The notes beneath the pieces are model-generated. The model did no database searches. It worked only from the letters and a program-made list of their open reading frames with translations, and had not been told where the DNA came from. Made by a program: the position numbers and the translations under genes. This document shows, piece by piece, positions 26,581-36,124 of a stretch of DNA of 64,000 bases. Within the stretch, counting starts at the first letter, position 1, and every line of letters begins with the position of its first letter. The DNA comes from Ancylothrix sp. D3o. GTDB taxonomy: Bacteria > Cyanobacteriota > Cyanobacteriia > Cyanobacteriales > Oscillatoriaceae. The stretch spans positions 124,001-188,000 of the forward strand of contig NZ_JAMXEX010000005.1 in the NCBI RefSeq assembly GCF_025370775.1, read 5' to 3'.

Positions 26581-28806
26581 ATGAATCAAGAGCAAATTGA
26601 AAAGCGTTTACGGCGATTGAAGGAAGAACAGGAACTTATCCTCAATCAAGTGGATAATGCGATTGCTTTGTTTGATTTGTCGGATCATCTAATTTTGTTT
26701 AATCGTCGTCTGGCTGACATTTGGGGGATTTCTTCTGAATGGTTGCAAACTCAGCCTCATTGTGATGTACTTTTGGCTAAGTTGGCGGAGAGGGGTTGTT
26801 GGAGTTCTGCTCAAGGTCAGCAGCTTAGGGAGGCGATGGTTCAAACGGAAACGGAAAGCGTTTCGTTTTATTTAGAACAGGCTAACGGTATTTGTCTTGA
26901 GGTGTATAGCACTCTGACTTCTGATGGGGGGCGTTTGTTTACTTTTCGGGATGTGACTGTTTACCGGCAGTCTCAAGATAATTTAAATGCTGAGGTGCGC
27001 CGGTTACGTTTTTTGTTAGGGTTGACTGAACGTTTGCAGGCTTCGGTTGAGTTGCGCGAAATTGGTCATTTTGCTTTGAGTTATTTGGTGGAGGCGATGA
27101 ATGCGGCGTTTGGCGATGTGAAGGTGATTAATGGTGAGGGTGTTGATCGTTATGCCGGTGTTTTGACTAATCAAATTTCTACTCAGTTTATTGCAACCTA
27201 TGGCGCGCCGGCGGTTGCTGATATGCAAACTTTACTTAATCAAGGTATCCCCTACGGACAGGGTTTGCTTTGGGATGTGATCGAAAGTGGTGTACCGTTG
27301 TTTGTTGATGACTATCAAAATCACCCAAAGGCGGTTAAGGCGTTTCGTCATCCTGCTATTGGTCAGTTGGGGGTTTTTCCGATTCCTTCGCCAACGGGTA
27401 CGATTATTGGTGTGCTGACTTTGGAGTCTCGTAATCTCCAAAAACTTCAAGATGCTCCGAATCAAGATATGCTTTTGGCTGCTTGTCGGACTTTGGGTGT
27501 GGCTATTGAACGGGCTAGGGCTCAAGAACATCTTACTCAAGTGAATAAGGATCTCGAACGGGCTTCGCAATTAAAGTCTGAGTTTTTGGCTTCGATGTCC
27601 CATGAGTTGCGAACTCCTCTCAATAGTATTATTGGTTTTTCTGATTTGTTGCAACGCCAAACTGCCGGTTCTCTCACTCCGCGTCAAATAAATCACGTTA
27701 AGGCGATTGAAACGAGTGGGCAGCATTTGTTGCAGTTAATTAATGATATTCTCGATTTGTCGAAAATTGAGGCCGGTAAGGTTGAGTTAACTTTAGAGCC
27801 GGTTGCTATTCAAGAGTTATGCACTCAGTGTTTGCGAATGATCCAACCGCGAGCAGAGGCGAAAAGTCTGGCTTTGGCTTTGGAGTGGGATTATCGGCTT
27901 GATCGGATGTTGCTTGATGAACGCCGGGTTAGTCAGATGTTGATTAATTTGCTCTCGAATGCGGTTAAGTTTACGCCGGAACGCGGTAAGGTTAAGCTGG
28001 CCGGCAGGTTGGCTTATGGTGTTCAACTTTGTGAAGATGTCCGTCCTGATCAAAGTCCGGTTAATCCTGGGACTGCTTATTTATGCTTGGAGGTAAGTGA
28101 TAGTGGGATTGGTATTCCTCCTGAAAAATGGCATTTGTTGTTTCGTCCTTTTCAACAAATTGATGCGTCTCTTTCCCGCCGCCATGAGGGTACCGGTTTG
28201 GGTTTGGCTTTAACTAAACGTTTGGCGGAGTTACACGGGGGGACGGTTTCTTTTCAGTCTGTGGCTGGTGAGGGTAGTGTTTTTCGTGTCTGGATACCGA
28301 TGAGTGAGTTTCTTTCTCCACCGGCTGCTGGACAAAAGCCGGTTTCTCGGTTGAGTATTTCTACTCCCGCCGCAAAAGTGCCGCCAATGTTGTCGAAGCG
28401 TATTTTGGTGGTGGAGGATCAGCCGTCCAATCAAGTTTTAATTGCTGAGTTTCTGGAGTCTGAAGGTTATATGGTGGAATTGATATCGGATGGTAATACT
28501 ATGTTACAAACGATTCATTCGCCTCTGCTTAAGCCTTCTTCTCTGCCTGATTTAATTTTAATGGATGTTCAGCTTCCGGGTGTGGATGGTTTTGAGTTGA
28601 TGCGCCTGTTAAAGGCTAATTCTCTTTGGCAAACTGTGCCGGTGGTGGCGGTGACTGCTTTGGCAATGTCTCGTGATCGTGAGCGTTGTTTGGCTGCTGG
28701 TGCTGATGAATATTTGAGTAAGCCTTTAAATTTGGAGCAGGTGATTTGTACGGTTCGCTCTTTGATTGGTATCGCGCCGGCGCCCGATTCTGGGCAAAAA
28801 GATTAA
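26581..28806 (+). CDS. hybrid sensor histidine kinase (PAS-GAF-HisKA-HATPase-REC)
   Basis: The 741-residue cytoplasmic kinase has a PAS domain (about 15-125), a GAF domain (about 150-315), HisKA with H341 in MSHELRTPLNSIIGFSDLL, and an HATPase (about 445-580: LINLLSNAVKFTPE, DSGIGIP, GTGLGLALTKRL). A C-terminal receiver domain has D662 in LILMDVQLPG and the conserved VTALA and SKPLN. No membrane helix is present. The next gene, 290 bases on, is a receiver-cyclase, a plausible partner. The signal is unknown; the GAF domain shows no obvious bilin-binding cysteine motif. Confidence 0.94.
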   Translation: MNQEQIEKRLRRLKEEQELILNQVDNAIALFDLSDHLILFNRRLADIWGISSEWLQTQPHCDVLLAKLAERGCWSSAQGQQLREAMVQTETESVSFYLEQANGICLEVYSTLTSDGGRLFTFRDVTVYRQSQDNLNAEVRRLRFLLGLTERLQASVELREIGHFALSYLVEAMNAAFGDVKVINGEGVDRYAGVLTNQISTQFIATYGAPAVADMQTLLNQGIPYGQGLLWDVIESGVPLFVDDYQNHPKAVKAFRHPAIGQLGVFPIPSPTGTIIGVLTLESRNLQKLQDAPNQDMLLAACRTLGVAIERARAQEHLTQVNKDLERASQLKSEFLASMSHELRTPLNSIIGFSDLLQRQTAGSLTPRQINHVKAIETSGQHLLQLINDILDLSKIEAGKVELTLEPVAIQELCTQCLRMIQPRAEAKSLALALEWDYRLDRMLLDERRVSQMLINLLSNAVKFTPERGKVKLAGRLAYGVQLCEDVRPDQSPVNPGTAYLCLEVSDSGIGIPPEKWHLLFRPFQQIDASLSRRHEGTGLGLALTKRLAELHGGTVSFQSVAGEGSVFRVWIPMSEFLSPPAAGQKPVSRLSISTPAAKVPPMLSKRILVVEDQPSNQVLIAEFLESEGYMVELISDGNTMLQTIHSPLLKPSSLPDLILMDVQLPGVDGFELMRLLKANSLWQTVPVVAVTALAMSRDRERCLAAGADEYLSKPLNLEQVICTVRSLIGIAPAPDSGQKD

Positions 28807-28811
28807 TATAG

Positions 28812-28845
28812 AAAAAACCCACCGATTTAATTTCGTGGCTTTTTT
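28812..28845 (+). terminator. terminator after hybrid kinase
   Basis: AAAAAACCCAC (28812-28822) pairs with GTGGCTTTTTT (28835-28845) with one mismatch; the T-run forms the end of the stem. Confidence 0.6.
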
Positions 28846-29096
28846 GCTTCTTAATTGCGGCAACTTTTCAGGGGTATCTTAATCATTTAGATTTGAGGTG
28901 GCAACAGTTTTAAACATCAAACCCAAGCTGGGTAAGGCTTGGCGTTGTTAAAATTTGTAGCCCTAAAAAAGTGTAACAACAGGGAAAGGTAAGCCAAATT
29001 GCTTTTTTTAACTCCGCTAGTTTAGCTTAAAAAGTTAGAAAAAGTGATAGTTTGGCGGTGTATTATTATTTTTGACTGTTGTCAACACTCTCGCGG

Positions 29097-30458
29097 ATGA
29101 CAAAAATTAATCTATCTTTGATGAGAAGTATGTCTAACTCTACCCCGCGCATATTACTTGTAGATGATGAGCCGGTGAATTTGTTTTTACTTGAAGAAGT
29201 CTTGCAATTACAAGGTTATGAAACAATTTCTGCTTTATCGGGTGCTGAGGCTTTGCGTTTGGCGAAAGCTTGCGAACCGGCTTTAATTTTATTGGATGTA
29301 ATGATGCCAGAGATGGATGGTTTTGAGGTGTGCCGTCAATGTCGTGAAGATCCACAATTGCAAACGGTGCCGGTGATTTTTTTAACAGCACTCGATGATG
29401 ATGAGTCTCGTCTTAAGGCTATAGAAATGATGGGAGATGATTATATTACAAAACCAATTCAAACTAAATTTTTAATTGCCAAAATCTCAAGTATTTTCCG
29501 CTTGCAAGCGATGAGAAATGAGAAATACAAAGCCCAAGTAACGGAAAAAATCCAAGAAAAAAACCAAAAAAGTTTGTCGGCTGCTTGGCAAATTAATCAG
29601 GCTTTAACAGAGAAGTTTCGATTATTTGTACCGGAACAATTTTTACAAAGAATTGCGCCGCGAGGAGTCGAGTCTATTGAGTTGGGAAATGCTAATGAAG
29701 AGGAAATGACGATTTTATTTTGCGATATTCGCGGCTTTACTTCGATGGCAGAAGAAATGCCGGCAATGGAAACATTCAAATGGCTAAATTCTTTTTTTAC
29801 GCAAATGAATGAGGTTATTTGCTCGAACTATGGCTTTATTGATAAATTTTTAGGAGATGCGATTTTAGCTGTTTTTGACCGGCCTAATCACCATGCTGAG
29901 GATGCGGTAACGGCGGCAGTAATGATGCGTCAAACGTTGCAGGATTTTAATGCCAGCCACGATGCTGTAGCCTGTGAGGGGCCGGTGAATATAGGGATAG
30001 GCGTTCATACTGGACGCGGTTTAATTGGCACTTTAGGGGCTGATTCTCGCATGGATTCTACGGTAATTGGGGATGTCGTGAATACAGCTTCTCGCTTACA
30101 AGATTTAACAAAAGTCTATGGTTGCCAAGTGATTGTTAGCCAAGCCACGATTTCTGAATTAAATAACCCCAATTCATATTATTATCGATTTATTGATCAG
30201 GTCACACCGCGAGGTAAACAAAAAAGTTTATTTCTCTACGAATTGTTAGGCAGTGCTTTACTTCCCCTCGATGAAGCCAAAATTACTAATTTGCCGATCT
30301 ATGAGTTGGGTTTAGAGGCTTGGCAAAACGGAAAACCAGAAATTGCAATATCATATTTCGCTGAAATAGTCAAGCAAAATAGCGCTGATTCTCTAGCGGT
30401 TTTCTATTTAAAGCGCTGTCAAGAAGAGCCGATTCGGGATACCCTAAAAGTGGGATAA
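29097..30458 (+). CDS. response regulator with class III adenylate cyclase output
   Basis: The protein has a receiver domain (phospho-acceptor aspartate in LILLDVMMPEMDG, lysine in YITKPIQ), a coiled-coil linker and a class III cyclase domain. The cyclase keeps both metal aspartates (LFCDIRGFT and FLGDAILAVF), the substrate lysine (GFIDKFLGD), a threonine at the second specificity site (STVIGD), and Asn and Arg (VVNTASRL). The K/T pair matches cyanobacterial adenylyl cyclases such as CyaC. It probably makes cAMP when phosphorylated. The start is uncertain: TTG 29079, ATG 29097, 29121 or 29130 are all in frame. Confidence 0.92.
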   Translation: MTKINLSLMRSMSNSTPRILLVDDEPVNLFLLEEVLQLQGYETISALSGAEALRLAKACEPALILLDVMMPEMDGFEVCRQCREDPQLQTVPVIFLTALDDDESRLKAIEMMGDDYITKPIQTKFLIAKISSIFRLQAMRNEKYKAQVTEKIQEKNQKSLSAAWQINQALTEKFRLFVPEQFLQRIAPRGVESIELGNANEEEMTILFCDIRGFTSMAEEMPAMETFKWLNSFFTQMNEVICSNYGFIDKFLGDAILAVFDRPNHHAEDAVTAAVMMRQTLQDFNASHDAVACEGPVNIGIGVHTGRGLIGTLGADSRMDSTVIGDVVNTASRLQDLTKVYGCQVIVSQATISELNNPNSYYYRFIDQVTPRGKQKSLFLYELLGSALLPLDEAKITNLPIYELGLEAWQNGKPEIAISYFAEIVKQNSADSLAVFYLKRCQEEPIRDTLKVG

Positions 30459-30669
30459 AAACAAAAATTTCAGACAAGCTTAATTTCTCAAACTCCTCTG
30501 TGGCTAACTCTTGTATCTACTGATGTCTAAAAACGCCTTTTTAACGGGGAATGCGGGTTTGAGCATCCGTTAATTTTACCACGATAAATTATATATTTTT
30601 ATTTTTTAATTCATCAATACTCTTCTGCTTTAATTATTAATAATACTTCGCTCTGAGATTAGTCTAAAA

Positions 30670-32451
30670 ATGTTGAAACGGCGCTCTAGCTATTGGCAAC
30701 TTTTGCCTTATATTCGCCCCCAGTGGGCTACAATTTCTCAAGCTTTCGTCTGTACTTTAGGTTTTACTGTATTTTGGCCGGTGTTGGCTGTTCTGGCCGG
30801 TCGGATGGCCGCTTATGTCGGCGAAGGAAATTTACGCGCTATTGCCGAATTAGCTGGCTTGGTAGCTGTAATTTTTTTAATCCGGGGAACTGTGCAATAT
30901 GGTCAAGATTCTCTGATGGCAAAAGCCGCCTTAAAAATTGCCCTAGAATTGCGCGTTAAAGTCTTCTCTCACCTCCAAAACTTGAGTCTGGGTTACTTTG
31001 CTTCTGCCCAAACCGGCGACCTCTCTTATCGTCTCACAGAAGATGTTGACCGCATTGGCGAAGTAGTGAATAAAGTTTTCCACCAATTTATTCCCTGCAT
31101 TTTACAACTGATTGTCATTTTTGCTTATATGATTTGGCTAAATTGGCAACTAACATTTGCCACTTTAATAATTGCGCCGTTGATAGCGGTTTTAATTGGT
31201 TGGTTTGGGGAGAGACTGTTGTTTTTCTCTCGCAGCAGCCAAGATCGAATGTCTAATTTATCTTCGCTTTTAACGGAAATTTTTTCTGGTATTCGTTTAG
31301 TGCGAGCCTTTGGTGCTGAAAATTATATGCTATCGCGGTTCCGTTTGGAATCAGAACAAAACCGGCAAGCAAAATATTTGGCGGAAAGAATGAAGGCTTT
31401 GCAATTTGTGGTGGTCGGTTTTTTAGAAGCCCTAAGTGTGTTATTACTCTTCTTTTTAGGGGGTTGGCAAATCTCAACCGGCAATTTAACCGGCCCAGGT
31501 TTTATTAGTTATGTAACTGCTGTGGCTTTGCTGATTGATCCAATTGCAATTACCACCAGTAATTATGGCGACTTTAAACAAGGTGAAGCCTCTTGTGAGC
31601 GAATTTTTGAACTTTTGCAAATTCCCCCGGCTGTCATCGAAACCCCCAATGCTTTGCCACTTCCCCCCGTCACCGGCAAAGTAGAATATCGCCATGTCAC
31701 GTTTGCTTATGATATCCAGCGAGGCGCAGAATCTAAAAACTCTCCCCAACCTTCAATTCCTAATTCCCAGTTTCCTGTTTTAAATAATCTTAATTTGTTG
31801 GCTTTACCCGGAGAAGCTATTGCCCTGGTGGGATCTTCGGGCGCGGGGAAAACAACTTTAGTTAATTTGTTACCGCGTTTTTATGACATCCAAGGCGGGG
31901 AAATTTTAATTGATGGGGTACATATCAAAGATGTAACTTTAAGTAGTTTACGCCGGCAAATTGGGATTGTGCCGCAAGATGTGACGTTGTTTTCTGGCAC
32001 GATTGCTGAAAATATTGCTTTTGGCCAAACACATTTTGATTTAAAAGAAGTGCAAAAGGCGGCAGAAATTGCCAATGCTGATCAGTTTATTACTCAAATG
32101 CCAGAAGGCTATCAAACTTGGGTAGGAGAAAGGGGTATAAATTTATCGGGAGGACAGCGGCAAAGAATTGCAATTGCGCGGGCAGTTTTGTTAAATCCGC
32201 GTATTTTGATTTTGGATGAAGCGACATCGGCGCTGGATTCGGAATCGGAGGCTTTGGTACAAGAAGCTTTGGAACGATTGATGCAAGATCGAACGGTGTT
32301 TATTATTGCCCACCGGCTTGCTACGGTTCGGCGTGCCAGCCGCATTTTAGTGATGGAAAAAGGGTGTATTGTGGAAGAAGGAACTCATGCAGAATTGTTA
32401 GAAAAAGAAGGCCGATATGCCCGTTTTTATGCTCAACAGTTCAGCCAATAA
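30670..32451 (+). CDS. ABC exporter, fused permease-ATPase (MsbA-like)
   Basis: A 593-residue half-transporter. The N-terminal half (about 20-310) has six hydrophobic helices of an exporter domain, and the C-terminal half is the ATPase. It shows Walker A VGSSGAGKTTLVN, Q-loop VPQDVTLF, signature LSGGQRQRIAIARA, Walker B ILILDEATSALDSE and switch IIAHRL. A low-complexity insert (SKNSPQPSIPNSQFP) sits at the start of the ATPase domain. It should work as a homodimer exporting a lipid or peptide; the substrate is not predictable. Confidence 0.93.
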   Translation: MLKRRSSYWQLLPYIRPQWATISQAFVCTLGFTVFWPVLAVLAGRMAAYVGEGNLRAIAELAGLVAVIFLIRGTVQYGQDSLMAKAALKIALELRVKVFSHLQNLSLGYFASAQTGDLSYRLTEDVDRIGEVVNKVFHQFIPCILQLIVIFAYMIWLNWQLTFATLIIAPLIAVLIGWFGERLLFFSRSSQDRMSNLSSLLTEIFSGIRLVRAFGAENYMLSRFRLESEQNRQAKYLAERMKALQFVVVGFLEALSVLLLFFLGGWQISTGNLTGPGFISYVTAVALLIDPIAITTSNYGDFKQGEASCERIFELLQIPPAVIETPNALPLPPVTGKVEYRHVTFAYDIQRGAESKNSPQPSIPNSQFPVLNNLNLLALPGEAIALVGSSGAGKTTLVNLLPRFYDIQGGEILIDGVHIKDVTLSSLRRQIGIVPQDVTLFSGTIAENIAFGQTHFDLKEVQKAAEIANADQFITQMPEGYQTWVGERGINLSGGQRQRIAIARAVLLNPRILILDEATSALDSESEALVQEALERLMQDRTVFIIAHRLATVRRASRILVMEKGCIVEEGTHAELLEKEGRYARFYAQQFSQ

Positions 32452-32563
32452 TTAACTTTTTTGAAAAATTGGGAATTGGGATCTAGGGTTGAGGGGGAAG
32501 ATTTGAAAAGTTTAATTGTTGGCCGGTCAATCACCAGCCCCCTGTCTCTACTTCCCAATTATT

Positions 32564-32989
32564 TTAAAGCGTTTCCAAAAATCCCAAAAGATCGGCCATT
32601 TCTTGAGGGTTGGGTTGAAATTGAGGCATGGGAGGGGTGTCGCCGCTGATGACTTGGTGGATGAGGCTGACACGAGACCGGCGTTTAGAGATGTGCCCTA
32701 GACTTGGCCCTACTCTACCTTGGGCTTCTAATCCATGACAGCCGGCGCAATTAATTTGAAAGATGGCGTGGCCTTTGATCGGATCGCCACTGAGGGTTAA
32801 TACGTTTTTGATGTAGGGATCGGCGGTTTGTAATTGGTAAAAAGCCAGAACGCCGGCGAGGATTAACCCCAAAATCCCAAACGCCCAAAGTACGCCCGGA
32901 TGGAGTGTTGTTTCGGTTTCAGGCTGCTGCTTGTCCAAATGGTTTGTTTTTAAAGAAAAATGTCGCAAAAGTTTATCGTTTAATAACAT
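32564..32989 (-). CDS. cytM: membrane-anchored cytochrome c, CytM
   Basis: A 141-residue c-type cytochrome with an N-terminal membrane anchor (about 33-50, LWAFGILGLILAGVLAFY) and one heme site CAGCH (INCAGCHGLEAQGRVGPSL). The axial methionine is in DTPPMPQFQ. The pattern DPYIKNVLTLSGDPIKGHAIFQINC is that of cyanobacterial CytM. CytM is proposed to affect respiratory and photosynthetic electron flow under stress and mixotrophy. It diverges from petG, sharing a 210-base promoter region. Confidence 0.93.
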   Translation of the reverse strand: MLLNDKLLRHFSLKTNHLDKQQPETETTLHPGVLWAFGILGLILAGVLAFYQLQTADPYIKNVLTLSGDPIKGHAIFQINCAGCHGLEAQGRVGPSLGHISKRRSRVSLIHQVISGDTPPMPQFQPNPQEMADLLGFLETL

Positions 32990-33200
32990 ACCTTAAAATT
33001 TTGAACGAGCGCCGGCAGGTTTGATGAATTTAGCTGTGGCCGGTCAGCAATACTTTGTTACGTTAGCACAACTGACGAAAGCCGGCAGGTAATCTCGAAA
33101 ACTTCTGTGCCGGCATGATTGATTGGTGCCTTGCAGCTTGTAGGATGAGAAACAGCTAATAATTTTTAATCTATTGCAGGCAAGCAAAAGGAGTCTAATC

Positions 33201-33314
33201 GTGGTAGAACCTTTACTCTCTGGGATTGTTTTGGGTTTGGTGGTGATCACCTTGGCCGGTTTGTTCTTTAAGGCTTACGAACAATACAAACGCGGCAACC
33301 AGTTAGGTCTGTAG
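33201..33314 (+). CDS. petG: cytochrome b6f complex subunit 5, PetG
   Basis: A 37-codon gene reading [16 protein letters not shown], then [21 protein letters not shown] and stop. It matches PetG, a one-helix subunit required for assembly of the cytochrome b6f complex in thylakoids. Initiation is at GTG 33201 with a strong AAAAGGAG eight bases upstream. It is oriented away from cytM and runs toward rsmD. It is easily missed because of its size. Confidence 0.96.
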   Translation: MVEPLLSGIVLGLVVITLAGLFFKAYEQYKRGNQLGL

Positions 33315-33331
33315 GGCCGTTTTTGGTCTTT

Positions 33332-33874
33332 CTACGGTACGATGGGCCGGTAGAAAGTTAAGGCGGTGTTGCCATAGACTTTCTGCCGGCATATTTCTAG
33401 GGCTGTTACCGCCGGCACTTTTTCTTTGCGGTGTTCGACGGCCATCTCGCCGGTAGGACTCAATAACCGATATTCTGCCACTGCTTCTAACACCGGCGCG
33501 TATAAGTCACTCGCATAAGGTGGATCAAAATAGATGCAGTCAAATTCTTTACCCTCAAGGCTTTTAATTCTTTGATCTACCGAACCGCGCAAAACCACAA
33601 AAGTTTGATTTTCTCCACAAACTTTTTGCAAATTTTCCCGAATTATGCTAATAGCGCGGTTTGATTGTTCAATAGCAGTGACTTCGGTAGCCCCCCGACA
33701 TAAAGCTTCGGCACTCATGGCACCAGTGCCGGCGCACAAATCTAACCACCGACAGCCGGCTATCGAGTCTTGCCAAATATTAAACAAAGCTTCGCGTACC
33801 CGTGCGGGGGTAGGGCGGGTTTCAAGGCCGGGTAAAGTTTTGAGTAGTCGGTTGCCGTAAATTCTCAAACTCAT
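33332..33874 (-). CDS. rsmD: 16S rRNA (guanine966-N2)-methyltransferase RsmD
   Basis: A 180-residue class I methyltransferase. It shows the RsmD features: N-terminal GNRLLKTLPG, TRPTPARVREALFNIW, the SAM loop WLDLCAGTGAMSAEALCRGA, VTAIEQ and the catalytic YFDPPYAS. It methylates G966 in the 30S subunit. Convergent with petG, with 17 bases between the stop codons. Confidence 0.94.
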   Translation of the reverse strand: MSLRIYGNRLLKTLPGLETRPTPARVREALFNIWQDSIAGCRWLDLCAGTGAMSAEALCRGATEVTAIEQSNRAISIIRENLQKVCGENQTFVVLRGSVDQRIKSLEGKEFDCIYFDPPYASDLYAPVLEAVAEYRLLSPTGEMAVEHRKEKVPAVTALEICRQKVYGNTALTFYRPIVP

Positions 33875-34123
33875 AAATAATAGAAAATAAGAGCGAAGGG
33901 TTTAATTTTTCACTGCTTTTGAAGCAGATGTCAAAGACAGCTAAAATCCATGACTGCCTTTATTTTAAACCCTCCTGAAAATTCTCCTCTAACTGACGAG
34001 CAATTTTATCAGCTTTGTTTAGCCAAGCGATCTTTAAGGCTTGGAGGGAGGCAAAAAAGAAATTATTAACCAGTCGTGTGCCAACTTTTTAAGGGCTAAG
34101 GCAACCTAAAAATTGCTCAACTT
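33875..34123. other. spacer upstream of rsmD
   Basis: No supported gene or RNA. It contains the presumed rsmD promoter region. Confidence 0.4.
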
Positions 34124-34285
34124 TCAGATAATTAGACCGATGCAGATGGCACAGGAATTGCCTTCGATTCGTCCATAGGCTTTATAGTTCCAGATAATGC
34201 AAATTATGGGCGGAATGCTGCCGATGACGGCGATGGCTAAAGCAAGATAGGGAACGACCGAACCGAAGAGATTAAGATCACCACT
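34124..34285 (-). pseudogene. possible small membrane-protein remnant without start codon
   Basis: A 53-codon frame closed upstream by TAG and containing no ATG, GTG or TTG at its head. It reads NLFGSVVPYLALAIAVIGSI, then PPIICIIWNYKAYGRIEG, and ends after CAICIGLII. The hydrophobic helix followed by a polar, Tyr/Lys/Arg loop looks like real protein. A GTG in the next frame at the 5' end would need a one-base shift to join it. I do not recognise the family. Confidence 0.35.
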
Positions 34286-34425
34286 CTAAGTTGATTCTGT
34301 CACCCTGCTTAAAAGTTTGCTATCACTCTGATTAGCTTTACTAATCACGCTGGTAGCCGGTGTGTCATCACCGAAAATGCGTTAAAAATTATTGATATTA
34401 AAAATAGCCATTCATCCAAACGACC

Positions 34426-34686
34426 ATGCAAACACAAATTTCTGTTTCTCAAGACAACGCCTCCGAAGAGCTTAAGGCTCTCAAATCACGGTTCATTAAT
34501 AGAATCTCGCACGATTTTCAAGAGCCTTTATCGATTATCATACTTTCAACAGAATTGCTCACGCATCACAGCCATACCTGGGACGCTGAAACAAAGCTTC
34601 AGCATTTACACCGCATCCAAGCGGCTGTTTTGGAAATGACGCAGATGTTAGAAGAATCACTGAATCAAAGTCTTGAGTCTGACTGA
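34426..34686 (+). CDS. stand-alone HisKA (DHp) domain protein
   Basis: The 86-residue protein is a histidine-kinase dimerisation/phosphotransfer domain alone. SRFINRISHDFQEPLSIIILSTELLTHHSHTW carries the H-box histidine, and TKLQHLHRIQAAVLEMTQMLEESL forms the second helix. The pattern resembles the DHp of large cyanobacterial hybrid kinases. No ATPase domain follows: the frame stops at 34686 and the next 500 bases have no N-, G1- or G2-box. It is either a truncated remnant or a free phosphotransfer/dimerisation module. The ATG has no clear ribosome-binding site. Confidence 0.7.
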   Translation: MQTQISVSQDNASEELKALKSRFINRISHDFQEPLSIIILSTELLTHHSHTWDAETKLQHLHRIQAAVLEMTQMLEESLNQSLESD

Positions 34687-35270
34687 CCGGCAAATTTTGG
34701 TTTGACTTCCCCACTCCCCCCTTTTTTAAGCTTGTTGGGGGGGAATATCGAAACTTGGAATTTAGGGAGGCGGTTTTGTATTTTTTGGCAAGACCACCGG
34801 CCCAACTCTACCTATTACTGATACTAGCGACCGGTTGACTGGAATTTGTTAAATGTTGCGGTGATATCTTGCGACTGCAAACGTTATTCATTGCTCATTT
34901 GTTGGTCTGATCACTTGCTTTTGTGAGGTTCAGGGAAAAGCCCTAAATTTTTTCTTCTCAAATTTTCCGGATTTGTTTATTTAGAACTGAGAAAACCTAA
35001 TTTTTATAAATAAGTTGGGCGGAGGATTTTCTAATTCAGCAACAAGCCTATTCAAAAAGAGTATAACTTGGCACAAACTAAATCTCTCTGCTGGGAGAGG
35101 CGAGAGGGGGCCAAGGTTTTATAGGATGAGAATAGCAGATAAAAGGTGCTTGGCTTAGGAAAATTTCAACTGGGAAAAAAGCTCAAAGGCTGATAATTAA
35201 AGCTTTTGATAACTGCAAATAAACTAAGCCAAAAACAAGAAAATTTTGGCAAAAATTGGCGAGGAAAACT
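34687..35270. other. 584-base spacer
   Basis: I see no kinase ATPase remnant, other gene or RNA. The last 200 bases are AT-rich and probably hold the promoter of the following gene. Confidence 0.45.
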
Positions 35271-35972
35271 ATGAAATCTAATGAAGGCAACAACTACGGT
35301 AGTAATGTGAAAAGCACGAGCGTCCCAGAGACTCCGGGTGAAATTCACAAGGTCGATACTTCTAAGCAGTCAGCTTACCATGACGGCTATGTTCACGGTC
35401 GTGTTTCCGAACACAACCGCGATGTTGTGAGGCAAGAAGTGCGGGATAACGATAATGCAGCGCGTGGCTTGTTGCTGGGCATTATTTTGACTTCGCTGGT
35501 GGGATTAACGGCAGGCGCTTTATATTTTATGAACCAGCGCAATAATCAGCCGGTGCCAGCTTCAGCCCCGGTGATAGTACCGGCAGCACCTACAGCCTCA
35601 CCTAGTCCAGCGGCAACAACTAGAACGGACACAACGGTAATTGAAAGAGAAGTGCCGGTTAGTTCGCCTGAACCGACGATTATTGAAAGAACGGTGCCGG
35701 TGCCGGTGCCGGTGCCTTCTAATTCGCCGAATCAGACGACAATTATTGAGAGGGAAACAGTGGTGCCGGTGCCTTCTAATTCCTCACCGGATATCAATAT
35801 TACGGTTCCTAATGGTCAGTCGAACCCGGCTTCAACTACAGAACCGCGTGGCAGTCTGGAAAAACCGGCATCGTCGGGTGGCGAGTCCAAAGGTTCGTCT
35901 CCATCAAGAGCAACTGAGAGTCAAGAAGCCTCACCGGATGGCAATAGCGATACCAGTGGCGAAAACCGTTAA
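35271..35972 (+). CDS. single-pass membrane protein with Pro-rich repeats
   Basis: A 233-residue protein of unknown function. A polar N-terminal part (about 1-66, including AYHDGYVHGRVSEHNR) leads to one membrane helix (about 67-88, LLLGIILTSLVGLTAGALYF). A long extracytoplasmic low-complexity tail follows, with repeated blocks TIIERTVPVPVPVPS and TIIERETVVPVPS and ending in Ser/Gly/Glu. ATG 35271 is supported by GAGGAAA upstream. The first part looks conserved and the tail length probably varies. Confidence 0.75.
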   Translation: MKSNEGNNYGSNVKSTSVPETPGEIHKVDTSKQSAYHDGYVHGRVSEHNRDVVRQEVRDNDNAARGLLLGIILTSLVGLTAGALYFMNQRNNQPVPASAPVIVPAAPTASPSPAATTRTDTTVIEREVPVSSPEPTIIERTVPVPVPVPSNSPNQTTIIERETVVPVPSNSSPDINITVPNGQSNPASTTEPRGSLEKPASSGGESKGSSPSRATESQEASPDGNSDTSGENR

Positions 35973-36124
35973 CACTGTCTTTGTTGAAAGCCACGTTTTC
36001 GGCAGCCCAGATGCCCGCCCTTTAAAATTAATGGTCGATGTCTATTGTGGGAAACTTGTTTGTTTTTTCTTTTTGAGCAATGACCCCTAACTGTTGAGGC
36101 GTGCGGGCATCCCCAACAATTCTT

